29,304 nt of DNA from Clostridiales bacterium (GCA_004551945.1 SFPN01000021.1:1-29304), one strand, 5' to 3'. Numbered from the stretch's first letter, positions 13,901 through 21,403 are shown. Notes: generated by a model not told the origin, from the sequence alone. A program made the numbers and translations.

Positions 13901-16404
13901 GCTTTTCGTTTCAGCTTATTCTGGACGTTAAAGGCATTCAAAGATTGGTTGCCGTCGTCTCTCCCGTCATCGGTGTAAATGCAGGCACGGTTATTGATCG
14001 GAACACTTTCGTTCCCTGCCTCTACGAACACGCCTGCCTCTACATTCACCGTGTAGGTCAGCGTCTTGCTCTCGCCGGGAGCCAGGGAACCAACATAATA
14101 GGTAAAGCTGTCGTTGTTCTTGCCGTCATTGTCCGTATCCAGGAAGGTCGGCCCGGTTCCGTCCTGGCTCTCCATCAAACCGCTGCTCCCGTTCTGGTTT
14201 TTCGATCCACCCTGGTACAGATGGAACGAGCTTCTATCGTAGGACAGATATTGACGGATGGCTTCCGGGGTTGAATTCTGACCTTGCGAGCCATCCAGAG
14301 CATCGACAATTTTCACATTGTCCAGGGTATAGCTGTTGCCTGCATCCGCATGCACCCAAATGGTGTAAGTAATGGTTCCACCGCCATTTTCATTCGGGCT
14401 GAAAGTACCGGCAACCTTGCTCATGATTGCACCGGCTTTGGGGGTAAAGTTGGCGGTATCGCTGTCCCGCTGATAGGTCTTGGAATAAACAGTCGCTGTG
14501 TTCTGGAGATTGCCCTTGGTCTTTATGCCGGTGTATTCGTCCTTCAGCTTGACCCGATAGGTCAACGTGCGGGTCTCGTTGGCATCCATGCCACCGATGA
14601 CCCAAACCAGCGTGCCGGGAGTGGTATCCGTCGAAGTCAGATCGAGGTAAACTGTTCCATTTGTGAATTCCGCGGCGGTGCTGGTCTCCTGCGGGCCGTC
14701 CGCATCGTTGGTGGCTGTAGATGTACCGGTCACGCCCACATATTCCTCAATGTACGTGGCACTTGCAAAGGCATCCACTACCTTGACCTCCGGGCAGCCG
14801 TCTGCACCGGCCGTCACGGTCAGGGTGTAGGTGAGATAATCGCCGTCCGCCTCTTCCGAGATAGCGGAGACGGTCTTGGCAATGTCCACATCGCCGTATT
14901 GCGCAATGATGTCGTCCGCAAAGTCAATCGTGATCGTTACGTCTCCAATCACGATTTTCCCCGGATTCTCCTCTCCGATCTGTGACAGATCGGCCTCCGC
15001 CTCCACATAGAAGTCACCGTTGATGACAGCGTTATCTCTCGACTGCTGCTCTCGGAGCCACTCTGTATCAAACGCCAGAGTGACCGTTTCTCCGCTGGCC
15101 GTGATGGTGCCCACCTCTGTGCTGCCGCTGGTGATTGTACCGTTGGCCACAGCGTTGCGCAGCAGGTCCGGCAGAGTGTAGGTCATCTTGCCGTCCGCCG
15201 CCAGAAGATCAGCAATCTTCACATTCCCATAGTTGATTACCAGCTTGAAATCCGCGTCGCCGGGGATGTCCGCTGCGGCTTCTACATCGGTCCACTCTGC
15301 ATTTTCGTCGGTGCGGTAATAGAGCGTTGCCCCCGTTACATAGCCCTCTACATCCAGCGGTCCAGTCGTTTCCTCCGCGTCATCAAGCAGCATCATGCTA
15401 TAGGCCTGCGCGGCTCCCTTGGAGGCGTAAGCTGTTCCCTGCACATGCGAAGAAGCCGTCGGCTCCTGGCCGCTGGTCTCCTCCGTATCCTCCGCGTCCG
15501 CTTCCGATTCTGCCTCTTCGTCCGCTTCCTCCGGCTCCTTCTGCGGCTCCTCCGCCGGATAGCACGCCTCTGTGTGCTGGTGCTCCTGCTTGCCGCAGGT
15601 GAGGGTTTTCTCCTCATAAGGCTCCCTTTCCGGGGGCTGGACACAGGCGTCGACGTGGACATGCTCCGCCACTTGAACCTTGCCGCAGGTGAGCGCGCCG
15701 CTGCTGTCATAGCAGCTCTCGTCATGCTCGTGGAGAATGGCCTCCAACTTGTCGCAGACCAGGACCCGTTCCGTCTCATAGCAGTCTGCCGTGTGGCTGT
15801 GGCCCTCGGTCTCCGCCTGGGTGCAGGTGAGTACCCGGTCCCACTGATAGCAGTCGTCGCTGTGCTCGTGATCCTCGCCGCAGGTCAGATCGCCCCGGAC
15901 CAGGGTGTAGCAGTCCTCGCTGTGCTGGTGGCCGGCGCTTTCCGCCTGGCCGCAGGCCAGGACTTTCTCCTCCCGCCAGCAGCCGGCGTCGTGCCGGTGC
16001 TCCTCAATCTCCTCCAGGGTGCAGATGAGATTGCCGTCCAGGTCATAGCAGCTTTTGTCATGCTGGTGCACAACAAAATCCGCAAAGCCGCAGACCAGGT
16101 TCCCCTCATCGTCGTAGCAGCTCCGGTCATGCTCGTGAAGCCCGTTCTCCCGCAGAGTCTCCAGGGAGCACAGCATGGTGGGCTGGGGGGTGATGGTCTC
16201 CACGGTATAGCAGGCGTCAGAATGGGTGTGGGCTTCCAGCCCGCAGACGGGGTCCTTTTCCATGGTAATGGCGGGCAGAATCAGGGCGTAGGTGGTGCAG
16301 AACACAACCACCGCCGCCATGGCGCTGACCACCTTCACCCAGCGTTTTCTGCGCCGCTGAGCGGCCAAAAACTCCGCCGCCCGGGACAGAAACCTATGTT
16401 TCAT
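10945..16404 (-). CDS. Giant LPETG adhesin with ten N-terminal HxHxxxC units, likely pilus tip
   Basis: The 1819-residue cell-wall protein starts with a basic segment (AAQRRRKRWVK) and one hydrophobic signal segment ending ALILPAITM (about residues 20-48). Ten Cys/His units follow (54-281), then an acidic linker rich in E and A (about 285-325). A long series of beta-rich DUF11/isopeptide-type domains fills residues 330-1530, with recurring TLTYTVNV- or TLTYRVKL-like strands. A SpaA domain (about 1535-1640) carries the E-box YCLTETKAPEGYVL (1603-1616), and another Cna-B-like domain (1655-1765) ends in YYIYELDDNGQPI. LPETG (1784-1788), a hydrophobic helix and RKRKEEF complete it. The start is ATG at 16404, nine bases after GAGGAG; an ATG three codons earlier touches that site and is rejected. 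Size and first place among the structural genes suggest the tip adhesin. Ligand unknown. Confidence 0.9.
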   Translation of the reverse strand: MKHRFLSRAAEFLAAQRRRKRWVKVVSAMAAVVVFCTTYALILPAITMEKDPVCGLEAHTHSDACYTVETITPQPTMLCSLETLRENGLHEHDRSCYDDEGNLVCGFADFVVHQHDKSCYDLDGNLICTLEEIEEHRHDAGCWREEKVLACGQAESAGHQHSEDCYTLVRGDLTCGEDHEHSDDCYQWDRVLTCTQAETEGHSHTADCYETERVLVCDKLEAILHEHDESCYDSSGALTCGKVQVAEHVHVDACVQPPEREPYEEKTLTCGKQEHQHTEACYPAEEPQKEPEEADEEAESEADAEDTEETSGQEPTASSHVQGTAYASKGAAQAYSMMLLDDAEETTGPLDVEGYVTGATLYYRTDENAEWTDVEAAADIPGDADFKLVINYGNVKIADLLAADGKMTYTLPDLLRNAVANGTITSGSTEVGTITASGETVTLAFDTEWLREQQSRDNAVINGDFYVEAEADLSQIGEENPGKIVIGDVTITIDFADDIIAQYGDVDIAKTVSAISEEADGDYLTYTLTVTAGADGCPEVKVVDAFASATYIEEYVGVTGTSTATNDADGPQETSTAAEFTNGTVYLDLTSTDTTPGTLVWVIGGMDANETRTLTYRVKLKDEYTGIKTKGNLQNTATVYSKTYQRDSDTANFTPKAGAIMSKVAGTFSPNENGGGTITYTIWVHADAGNSYTLDNVKIVDALDGSQGQNSTPEAIRQYLSYDRSSFHLYQGGSKNQNGSSGLMESQDGTGPTFLDTDNDGKNNDSFTYYVGSLAPGESKTLTYTVNVEAGVFVEAGNESVPINNRACIYTDDGRDDGNQSLNAFNVQNKLKRKAWDRKLAGEKLEEEKTISMNGNVYDATGASVTSITNPGSFTVPAGSYQYQVVANEAGDWDLSSASMSDTLSGSYMQFVGYVQVNAYTIEKNDNTAPGSDLTDAAAIANLSARTPAKTVWVKVDGKTSFSFTPGDIGLGGTYAYLLTYYAQPVNTENITQVIVDNTFSLSGIVGIGDGSYTLAGIQVKASVTVEGSNSFAAEKQSWYYEPPKVTSGDFANGALYWVIKVDGSQIPEGTQFQDLTSGTPHYIRSGSLVGVYTGSLGDKSIADFDNYTDLLNNNLLTPLKEGEGEDFSVKKENTSLEVTLQKKINLNEGESLYIIVKTEPSSLPNGVRDSKVFNNTLKSSFNGTDWIDHNMASQTLYGSENTFKELGRVFAYSGSGNITDIQGGTKQAIDTAALNETAGTFAAWQIHVNYEGNLSGQYRVVEEIPAGMEVSYVRIWWAGSKVTATDTRPTTPQITGLGSEWAEHSLTSSTNGIGNQTTYYYTNGQQVIWDVGNLSAGNEKDAYAVEYQIVCRVTDPDVLLGGEAKEFNNTVSLYTTVGERIGSDSNGVTIQKQTLSKTGTYDPEVNGGRYPFKITLNELGEDLVSGAGTITLVDVLSDTLILDTTSIKVVNTKTGEEVTDWTSSVEGQTLKLVLPDNLPLTVTYETSVNAPPGQTISISNQAHWEGYTTPSGGSVEDSNFVYAVGGTVGVDTYPSITIKKLDQYNTSSALSGAEFELVEGKFSNGTFTATENGLSLNGTTGEDGTLTFGKATEQTMQYNTIYCLTETKAPEGYVLDAEPHYFAVAKQVDGSYPTFPDGVTVWYQGADYTYQAYNHKGEATVEKKFADAGNQALDTISGTYQFGIFDSENPTGDPLQTVMITYGNGTVTPESGRAKFTNLELGETYYIYELDDNGQPITNNTLATVSGKIFEVTYTNGPVVTVSADVTAAAAVTVTNRVHYTVLPETGGAGTLAYTAGGAALMAGALGYVILRKRKEEF
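15562..16245 (-). repeat. Ten HxHxxxC repeats in the adhesin N-terminus
   Basis: Units of about 20-28 residues follow the pattern C-x(4-9)-HxHxxxC(Y/W). The cores are HTHSDAC, HEHDRSC, HQHDKSC, HRHDAGC, HQHSEDC, HEHSDDC, HSHTADC, HEHDESC, HVHVDAC and HQHTEAC. Between them lie LxCG or LxCT segments. Each unit offers two histidines and two cysteines, the usual set for a small zinc site, while outside the cell the cysteines could instead form disulfides. The units differ at DNA level, so the array is old and under selection rather than a recent duplication. Confidence 0.85.
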
Positions 16405-16444
16405 GTCTCCCATCTCCTCTTTCTCTGGTGGAATCTCTCTCGAA

Positions 16445-17032
16445 TCATCCTATCGCCCCCAGCTGGCTCAGGGGCCAGATGCGGAAGACGATCTTTCCCA
16501 CGATCTGATCCTCCGCAATGCAGCCCACGGCCTTGTTCCGGGAGTCCACCGACACGCTGCGGTGGTCCCCCAGGACGAACACCTTGCCCTCCGGCACCTG
16601 GTAGGGCAGGCTGATGGTGCAGTCACCCAGGGCTTTTTCCTCCAGGTAGGGCTCGTCCAGGGCGGCGCCGTTGACGAAAACCGCGCCGTCCTCGTCTATG
16701 TCGATCCAGTCCCCGGGCATGCCTACCACCCGCTTGACCAACACCTTATTATTATAATAGAAGGCGATAACCTCCCCCGGCTCCGGGCTCACATCCTTCA
16801 CGGAGAGGACGATCTCCCCATCCTGAAGGGAGGGGGTCATGGAGGAGCCGTAGATCTGCAGCACCGGCATCCACAGGGTGGCCACCAGCACCGCGATGGC
16901 CGCCACCACAACCAGGGTGCACACCGTGCTGCGGAACACCTGGCTGTACCGGCTGCGGTACTGCTCCCGCTGAAGCTCTGCCTCCAGCTGGGCCAGGCTG
17001 GGGGTCTTTCCCGTTTGCTTCTGTTTATCCAT
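16445..17032 (-). CDS. lepB: Type I signal peptidase of the pilus operon
   Basis: It removes signal peptides from exported proteins at the outer membrane face. The 195-residue protein has a cytosolic N-terminus, one membrane helix (about 37-58), then Box B with the nucleophile Ser64 (QIYGSSMTPSL), Box D with the general base Lys100 (VLVKRVVGMPGDWI), and Box E (VFVLGDHRSVSVDSR). The Ser/Lys dyad makes it the bacterial type, not the SipW/eukaryotic Ser/His type. Its location between the coiled-coil gene and the adhesin suggests service to pilus proteins, whose long basic signal segments may need it. Its first eight bases overlap the preceding gene. Confidence 0.93.
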   Translation of the reverse strand: MDKQKQTGKTPSLAQLEAELQREQYRSRYSQVFRSTVCTLVVVAAIAVLVATLWMPVLQIYGSSMTPSLQDGEIVLSVKDVSPEPGEVIAFYYNNKVLVKRVVGMPGDWIDIDEDGAVFVNGAALDEPYLEEKALGDCTISLPYQVPEGKVFVLGDHRSVSVDSRNKAVGCIAEDQIVGKIVFRIWPLSQLGAIG

Positions 17033-17576
17033 CGGCGTTCTCGTGGGCGCCGCCGTTCAGCTTGTCCAGGGAGAGCAGCTCCCGCAGGCCGGCGTGCTCG
17101 GCGTAGAAATGTTCCAGCCGCTGGCTGACCATGTCCCAAAACTCCCGGGTTTCCGCCTCGGCCTGGGCCACCATGGCCCGGCACTTGGCCTCGGTCTCCG
17201 CGGTGAGGGCGCGGGCTTTCTCCTCCGCCTCGGCCACCAGGCGTTCTGCCTGGGCCTTGCTCTCCTGCTCCAGCTGCTCTGCCCGGGCCCGGCTGGTTTC
17301 CTCCAGCTGGGTGCAGCGGCTTTCGGTCTCCTCGTGCTTCTTGCGGATGCTCTCCAGATACTGGTCGCTGGCCTTCTGGGCCGCCTCAAAAACGCCGCTG
17401 AGCCGCAGCGCCGCCTCGGCGATGTTCCCGGCCTCATCCAGCTGAATCTGCCGGTCCCAGAGAGCGGCCTCTGCCTGGCGGAGCTTCTCCTGAAGGGCTT
17501 CGTTTTCCTTGCCCTGGGCCACCAGCAATTCCAACAAATCAGCCCGTTTCAGTTTTCTCAGTTCTTCGTCGGTCAT
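17025..17576 (-). CDS. Coiled-coil protein of unknown function, first gene of the pilus operon
   Basis: The 183-residue protein has no signal peptide or membrane segment and is predicted cytosolic. Residues 1-25 (MTDEELRKLKRADLLELLVA) form a short helical motif; residues 25-160 are long amphipathic coiled coil rich in A, E, Q and R (for example ARAEQLEQESKAQAERLVAEAEEKARAL). No catalytic motif is visible. It resembles DivIVA-like or scaffold proteins only in general shape. The ATG at 17576 follows GGGAGGA; an upstream in-frame ATG lacks a ribosome site. The stop overlaps the signal peptidase start (ATGGATAA), implying coupled translation, so it may organise secretion or pilus assembly at the membrane. 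That role is inference. Confidence 0.8.
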   Translation of the reverse strand: MTDEELRKLKRADLLELLVAQGKENEALQEKLRQAEAALWDRQIQLDEAGNIAEAALRLSGVFEAAQKASDQYLESIRKKHEETESRCTQLEETSRARAEQLEQESKAQAERLVAEAEEKARALTAETEAKCRAMVAQAEAETREFWDMVSQRLEHFYAEHAGLRELLSLDKLNGGAHENADG

Positions 17577-17637
17577 GGCACATTCCTCCCGCGGCAGGAT
17601 TCTGAATGAAAAAAAGCGCATACGATTCCTATTGTTT

Positions 17638-17665
17638 ATAATACCATGCCAGTGTTAAATTTCAA
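17638..17665 (-). promoter_or_regulatory. Probable promoter of the pilus operon
   Basis: On the minus strand TTGAAA and TATTAT are spaced by 16 bp in an AT-rich stretch (17620-17720) that stands out from the GC-rich surroundings. The leader would be about 55 nt. Other AT-rich -10-like sequences lie further upstream, so a second promoter is possible. Confidence 0.5.
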
Positions 17666-17771
17666 ACCATAAATCCCCGTAAAATCAACAAAATCTCATC
17701 CTCTTTTTCTATATAAATAACCAACAGTCCCGCCGCACTTTTTTCAGCCGAAACGACCTGCTGTTTTTCAC

Positions 17772-17807
17772 AAAAAAAGCAGCCCTGACCTCATTGGTCA
17801 GAGCTGC
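17772..17807 (-). terminator. Intrinsic terminator of the WYL regulator gene
   Basis: On the minus strand GCAGCTCTGACC pairs with GGTCAGGGCTGC (one mismatch) around a 5-nt loop, followed by seven T residues. It separates the regulator from the pilus operon downstream. Confidence 0.92.
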
Positions 17808-17839
17808 ATCTTACGCACCATATCTTGTTCCGGCAGGGG

Positions 17840-18823
17840 TCACACCGCCTGGGCCCGGCGGTTGCGCGACGGCTCCCGGGGCTGGTACCGCTGGGTCCAG
17901 AGCTTGGCCGCCCAGGGGGGCGCGATGACGGCGGCCTGGCTGCTGTGGGCGGTCATCCACCCCCAGAACTCCGGGCCCATCACCACGTCGGCGGTAACCA
18001 GGAACTTGTCCCCGTCGGGGGTCAGGGTCACGTCCCCGCCGAACCGGTCCAGCACCTCCCCGGCCAGGTCCTGGCAGCAGCGCAGGCGCACCCGCTCCCG
18101 GCGGGCGGGGTCCAGGCCGAAGGGGGCGGCGGCCCACAGCCCGGCATCGGCCTCCGGCCCCTGAGCGGGCAGGCCGGTGACCAGCACCTCCCCCATCCGG
18201 TCCAGCCGGAGCAGCCGCAGGGCGTGCTCCCGGTGGTCCCAGGCCAGCAGGTGGTAGCCCTCCCCGGACCACAGCAGGCCCTTGGGGCTCACCACCCGGC
18301 GGGGACCGGACGGCCCCCAGGTCTTGCCCCGGTCGTAGCAGTACGGAACGAAGCTCAGCGCCCGCTGGCCCTGGATGGCGGCGTGAACCCGGTCCAGCAC
18401 CCCCCGGATCTCCTCCGGCTCCCGGGCGCTGCGGCGGCGCAGAGCCACCGGCCGGCGCAGGCTCTTGCGCTGGTGGGCCGGGGCCAGCCCCGCCAGCTTC
18501 TCCAGGATCTCCGTCCGCTGGTCCTCCGGCAGCCAGCGGTAAACCGCCACCGCGTCCCAGATGGCCCGCAGCTCCGGCTGGGTGAAGGTGCGGCTGGCCA
18601 GATACCAGCCCCCCTCGCTCCCCGCCCGGAACACCACGTCCAGGCCGTGCTTGCGCAGGGCGGCCAGGTCCCGGTAAATACTCTTTCGCTCGGCGGCGAC
18701 CCCGTAACGGTCCAGCCGGGCGACCAAGTCAGCCAGAGGCATGGGGTGCCTCTCGTCGGTCTCTTCATACAGAATGCGGGCAACGGACAGGGTCCGGTCC
18801 CGCTGGTCGGTGTGCTTTCCCAT
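17840..18823 (-). CDS. WYL-domain transcriptional regulator
   Basis: The 327-residue protein has an N-terminal helix-turn-helix region (about residues 10-75: SVARILYEETDERHPMPLADLVARL, ERKSIYRDLAALRKHGLDV) that matches HTH_11 of the DeoR/YafY group. A WYL ligand domain follows (about 150-240: RALSFVPYCYDRGK, RRVVSPKGLLWSGEGYHLLAWD, RLLRLDRMGEVLV), then a C-terminal WCX-like extension. WYL domains sense nucleic acid or small ligands; members such as PafBC and DriD act in DNA-damage responses. The promoter contains a LexA-like box, supporting a damage link. The ATG at 18823 follows AAAGGAGGGACC. Confidence 0.9.
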   Translation of the reverse strand: MGKHTDQRDRTLSVARILYEETDERHPMPLADLVARLDRYGVAAERKSIYRDLAALRKHGLDVVFRAGSEGGWYLASRTFTQPELRAIWDAVAVYRWLPEDQRTEILEKLAGLAPAHQRKSLRRPVALRRRSAREPEEIRGVLDRVHAAIQGQRALSFVPYCYDRGKTWGPSGPRRVVSPKGLLWSGEGYHLLAWDHREHALRLLRLDRMGEVLVTGLPAQGPEADAGLWAAAPFGLDPARRERVRLRCCQDLAGEVLDRFGGDVTLTPDGDKFLVTADVVMGPEFWGWMTAHSSQAAVIAPPWAAKLWTQRYQPREPSRNRRAQAV

Positions 18824-18852
18824 GGTGGTCCCTCCTTTGTGTCGTTGGGACC

Positions 18853-18881
18853 ATTATAGAACGTTTGTTCGAGTTTCGCAA
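18853..18881 (-). promoter_or_regulatory. Promoter of the WYL regulator with LexA-like box in the spacer
   Basis: On the minus strand TTGCGA and TATAAT are 17 bp apart. The spacer contains CGAACAAACGTTCT (18858-18871), with GAAC-N4-GTTC half-sites. The Bacillus LexA/DinR consensus CGAACrnryGTTyC is met at all but the last position. A repressor there would block the promoter. Confidence 0.75.
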
Positions 18882-18913
18882 GAGGGAGTTTCCCCCGGAG
18901 GGTACCAATTTTG

Positions 18914-19246
18914 TCACTCCCAGGTTTTCCAGACCTCCGGCTGGCTGCCCACAGTGGCCTGCTTGCCGTTGCGGACGATGGGGGTTTTCAGGAGGGTGGG
19001 GTCCTCCAGCAGCTTCTCGACCTTGGCCTCCGGGTAGGCCAGGTACTGGAGCAGGGCCGCGTCCGGGTGCTTGGGGTCGATCAGGTCCTCCAGCTTCACC
19101 GACCGCAGCACCGAGTTCAGCTCTCCCTTGCTGATGCCGTATTTGCTCAGGTCAATGTATTGGAACTTGATCCGGCGCTCCTTAAAGTAGCGCTGGGCCT
19201 TTTTGGTGTCGAAGCACTTGGCTTTGCCGAAAATCTGAATGTTCAT
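18914..19246 (-). CDS. ArsC/Spx-family thioredoxin-fold protein
   Basis: The 110-residue protein has the ArsC/Spx/YffB fold: MNIQIFGKAKCFDTKKAQRY (beta strand, active-site loop with Cys11, helix), then KERRIKFQYIDLSKYGIS, a middle helical part (GELNSVLRSVKLEDLI), and LLEDPTLLKTPIVRNGKQAT, which contains the conserved cis-proline region. The active site is C-x2-T-K, with one cysteine only and no CxxC, so it is not a canonical Spx sensor. True arsenate reduction is unproven; there is no ars gene nearby. The ATG at 19246 is chosen for its AAAGGCGGG site. It is divergent from RNase J. Confidence 0.85.
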   Translation of the reverse strand: MNIQIFGKAKCFDTKKAQRYFKERRIKFQYIDLSKYGISKGELNSVLRSVKLEDLIDPKHPDAALLQYLAYPEAKVEKLLEDPTLLKTPIVRNGKQATVGSQPEVWKTWE

Positions 19247-19347
19247 GGGTTTCCCGCCTTTCTTCCCTTCGTTTGCCACTAGCTTACCACATCCCCGGGC
19301 AAAAGCCCAGCGCCGGGGAAAAATATGTATACTTTTTCTCAAAACGG

Positions 19348-19356
19348 TGCTATACT
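19348..19356 (+). promoter_or_regulatory. Extended -10 promoter element upstream of RNase J
   Basis: TG-C-TATACT is an extended -10 box without a good -35. It lies in the AT-rich divergent region between the ArsC-like gene and RNase J, and would give a leader of about 230 nt. Confidence 0.5.
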
Positions 19357-19591
19357 ATATGAGATAATTTTGGGGCGGCCCCCCGGGGGGCGTCAGCCCG
19401 CTTTGTGAAAAAGCCGCTTTGCGGCACAAATAAACCCCATCAGGCACAGATCTCCCTGCCGCCGGCAGTGAAGGGAGAGCAGCCCGCCGCGGGACAGGGC
19501 GAGCGGGCGCGTCTTCCTCTGCGGATTTTTCCGCTTTCCGCGGGCAAAGGGACCGGTCTGGGCCGGGAAACTTTGAACAAAAGGAGTAACC
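19357..19591 (+). other. Long GC-rich leader region of RNase J
   Basis: No gene is seen in this 235-bp stretch. It holds several short hairpins, including GCCGC-TTT-GCGGC near 19420 and GCGGA-TTTT-TCCGC followed by TTT near 19520, then the AAAAGGAG ribosome site. The second hairpin is a possible weak attenuator. Palindromic intergenic repeats are an alternative reading. Confidence 0.4.
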
Positions 19592-21250
19592 ATGGCAGAA
19601 AAACTGAAAATCATCCCTCTGGGCGGCCTGAATGAGATCGGCAAGAATCTCACCGTCTATGAGTACGGCGGCGACATCATCGTGGTGGACGTGGGCATGG
19701 GTTTCCCCGACGACGATATGTACGGCATCGACGTGGTCATCCCTGACGTGAGCTACCTCATCAAGCACCAGGACAAGATCCGGGGCATCTTTCTCACCCA
19801 CGGCCACGAGGACCACATCGGCGCGCTGCCCTACGTGCTGCGTTCCTTCAACGCACCCATTTACGCCACGCCCATGACCCTGGGGCTGGTCCGCCTGAAG
19901 CTGGAGGAGCACAAGCTCCTGGACGTGACCAAGCTGGTCACCTGCGAGGCCGGGGACGTGATCCGGGCGGGGAAGTTCTCCGTGGAGTTCATCCACGCCA
20001 ACCACTCCATTGCCGACGCGGTGAGCTTCGCCATCAAGTGCCCGGTGGGCACGGTGATCCACACCGGCGACTTCAAGATCGACCCCACCCCCATCAAGGG
20101 CAAGATCATGGATCTCACCCGCCTGGGGCAGCTGGGCAAGGAGGGGGTGCTGGCCATGCTGGCCGACTCCACCAACGTGGAGCGCCCCGGCTACACCCGG
20201 TCGGAACGGACGGTAGGGGCCAGCTTCGACGGCCTCTTCAAGGGCTGCACCGAGCGGATCATCGTCACCACCTTCGCCTCCAACGTGGACCGCATCCAGC
20301 AGATCATCCAGGTGGCCGCCCGCTACGGGCGAAAGGTGGCCATCACCGGCCGCAGCATGGAAAATTCCATCCGGGTGGCCACGGAGCTGGGGTACACGGA
20401 AATCCCCGACGGCATCCTGGTGGATATTAACCACATCAAGTCCCTGCCCAGGGACAAAATCTGCATCATCACCACCGGCAGCCAGGGCGAGGCCATGTCC
20501 GCCCTCTTCCGCATCGCCTTCTCCACCCACAAGCAGGTGGAGATCCAGGCCGGGGACCGGGTGATCATCTCCGCCTCCGCCATCCCCGGCAATGAAAACT
20601 CGGTGAACAACATCATCAACGAGCTCTACCGGAAAAACGCTGAGGTGGTCAACGAGCACATGGGCACCCTCCACGTCTCCGGCCACGCCTGCCAGGACGA
20701 GCTGAAAATCATCCACGCCCTGGTGCGGCCCAAGTTCTTCATCCCCGTCCACGGGGAGCAGCGGATGCTGAAAACCCACGCCAAGGTGGCCCAGGAGATG
20801 GGCACCCCGGAAAACAACATCATCATCGGCGACGTGGGCCGGGTCATCGAGCTGACCCCCAACTCCGCCCAGCTGGCGGGGACAGTCCCCTCCGGCCGGG
20901 TCTTTGTGGACGGCTACGGGGTGGGCGACGTGGGCAGCGTGGTCCTGCGGGACCGCCGCCACCTGGCCCAGGACGGCATGATCGTGGTGGTGGTCTCCCT
21001 GTCCGGGGAGACCGGGGACCTGGTCTCCGGCCCGGATATCATCACCCGGGGCTTCGTCTATGTGAAGGAGTCCGAGAGCCTCATGGAGGAGCTGCGGGAG
21101 GTGGCCCTGGAGGCCCTGGAGGTCTGCCAGGCCCGGAGCATCAGCGACTGGGCCACCATCAAGTCCGCCATGAAGGGCGAGATGTCCCGGTATCTGTACA
21201 AGAAAACCAAGCGCAACCCCATGATCCTGCCGGTGATTATGGAAGTGTGA
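19592..21250 (+). CDS. rnj: Ribonuclease J
   Basis: RNase J is the Firmicute 5'-to-3' exoribonuclease and endonuclease of mRNA decay and rRNA maturation, acting in the cytosol with two zinc ions. The 552-residue length is typical. Seen: the metallo-beta-lactamase domain with FLTHGHEDHIGALPYV (HxHxDH at residues 70-75), HTGDFKID, and the beta-CASP part with ADSTNVERPGYTRSE, TTFASNVDRIQQII, ITTGSQGEAMSAL, HVSGHACQDELKI and FFIPVHGEQRML. A C-terminal dimer domain ends at MILPVIMEV. The start is fixed by AAAAGGAG eight bases upstream. Only one RNase J gene is in the window, so RnjA versus RnjB cannot be decided. Confidence 0.97.
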   Translation: MAEKLKIIPLGGLNEIGKNLTVYEYGGDIIVVDVGMGFPDDDMYGIDVVIPDVSYLIKHQDKIRGIFLTHGHEDHIGALPYVLRSFNAPIYATPMTLGLVRLKLEEHKLLDVTKLVTCEAGDVIRAGKFSVEFIHANHSIADAVSFAIKCPVGTVIHTGDFKIDPTPIKGKIMDLTRLGQLGKEGVLAMLADSTNVERPGYTRSERTVGASFDGLFKGCTERIIVTTFASNVDRIQQIIQVAARYGRKVAITGRSMENSIRVATELGYTEIPDGILVDINHIKSLPRDKICIITTGSQGEAMSALFRIAFSTHKQVEIQAGDRVIISASAIPGNENSVNNIINELYRKNAEVVNEHMGTLHVSGHACQDELKIIHALVRPKFFIPVHGEQRMLKTHAKVAQEMGTPENNIIIGDVGRVIELTPNSAQLAGTVPSGRVFVDGYGVGDVGSVVLRDRRHLAQDGMIVVVVSLSGETGDLVSGPDIITRGFVYVKESESLMEELREVALEALEVCQARSISDWATIKSAMKGEMSRYLYKKTKRNPMILPVIMEV

Positions 21251-21256
21251 GAAAGA

Positions 21257-21293
21257 ACAGGAAGGAGCAGCCTCCGCTGCCCCTTCCTGTTTT
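21257..21293 (+). terminator. Intrinsic terminator of RNase J
   Basis: ACAGGAAGG-GCAG pairs with CTGC-CCTTCCTGT (one bulge) around a short loop and is followed by TTTTC. It starts six bases after the stop codon. Confidence 0.85.
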
Positions 21294-21335
21294 CGATTAA
21301 CCGCCGGTTTTTTCGGGCATCCTAATTACCCCTTG

Positions 21336-21403
21336 GCTCTCCCTCTGGGAGAGCTGGATTTGGGCCGCAGGCCCAAAGACTGATACCCAGTGCGCACACT
21401 GGG
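21336..21403. repeat. Three adjacent perfect palindromes downstream of RNase J
   Basis: GCTCTCCC-TCT-GGGAGAGC, TTTGGGCC-GCA-GGCCCAAA and CCCAGTG-CGCA-CACTGGG follow one another with short gaps, and a GGGTTC/GAACCC pair lies further right. No gene is seen between RNase J and the SASP. The arrangement is that of a repetitive extragenic palindrome element. Confidence 0.75.

Noticed and set aside
19355..20962. 535-codon antisense open frame opposite RNase J, and similar long frames opposite EIIC, sortase C, both pilins and the adhesin
   Set aside because: They mirror the GC-rich codon pattern of well-identified genes, give His/Gly/Val-rich translations with no domain, and lack ribosome sites.
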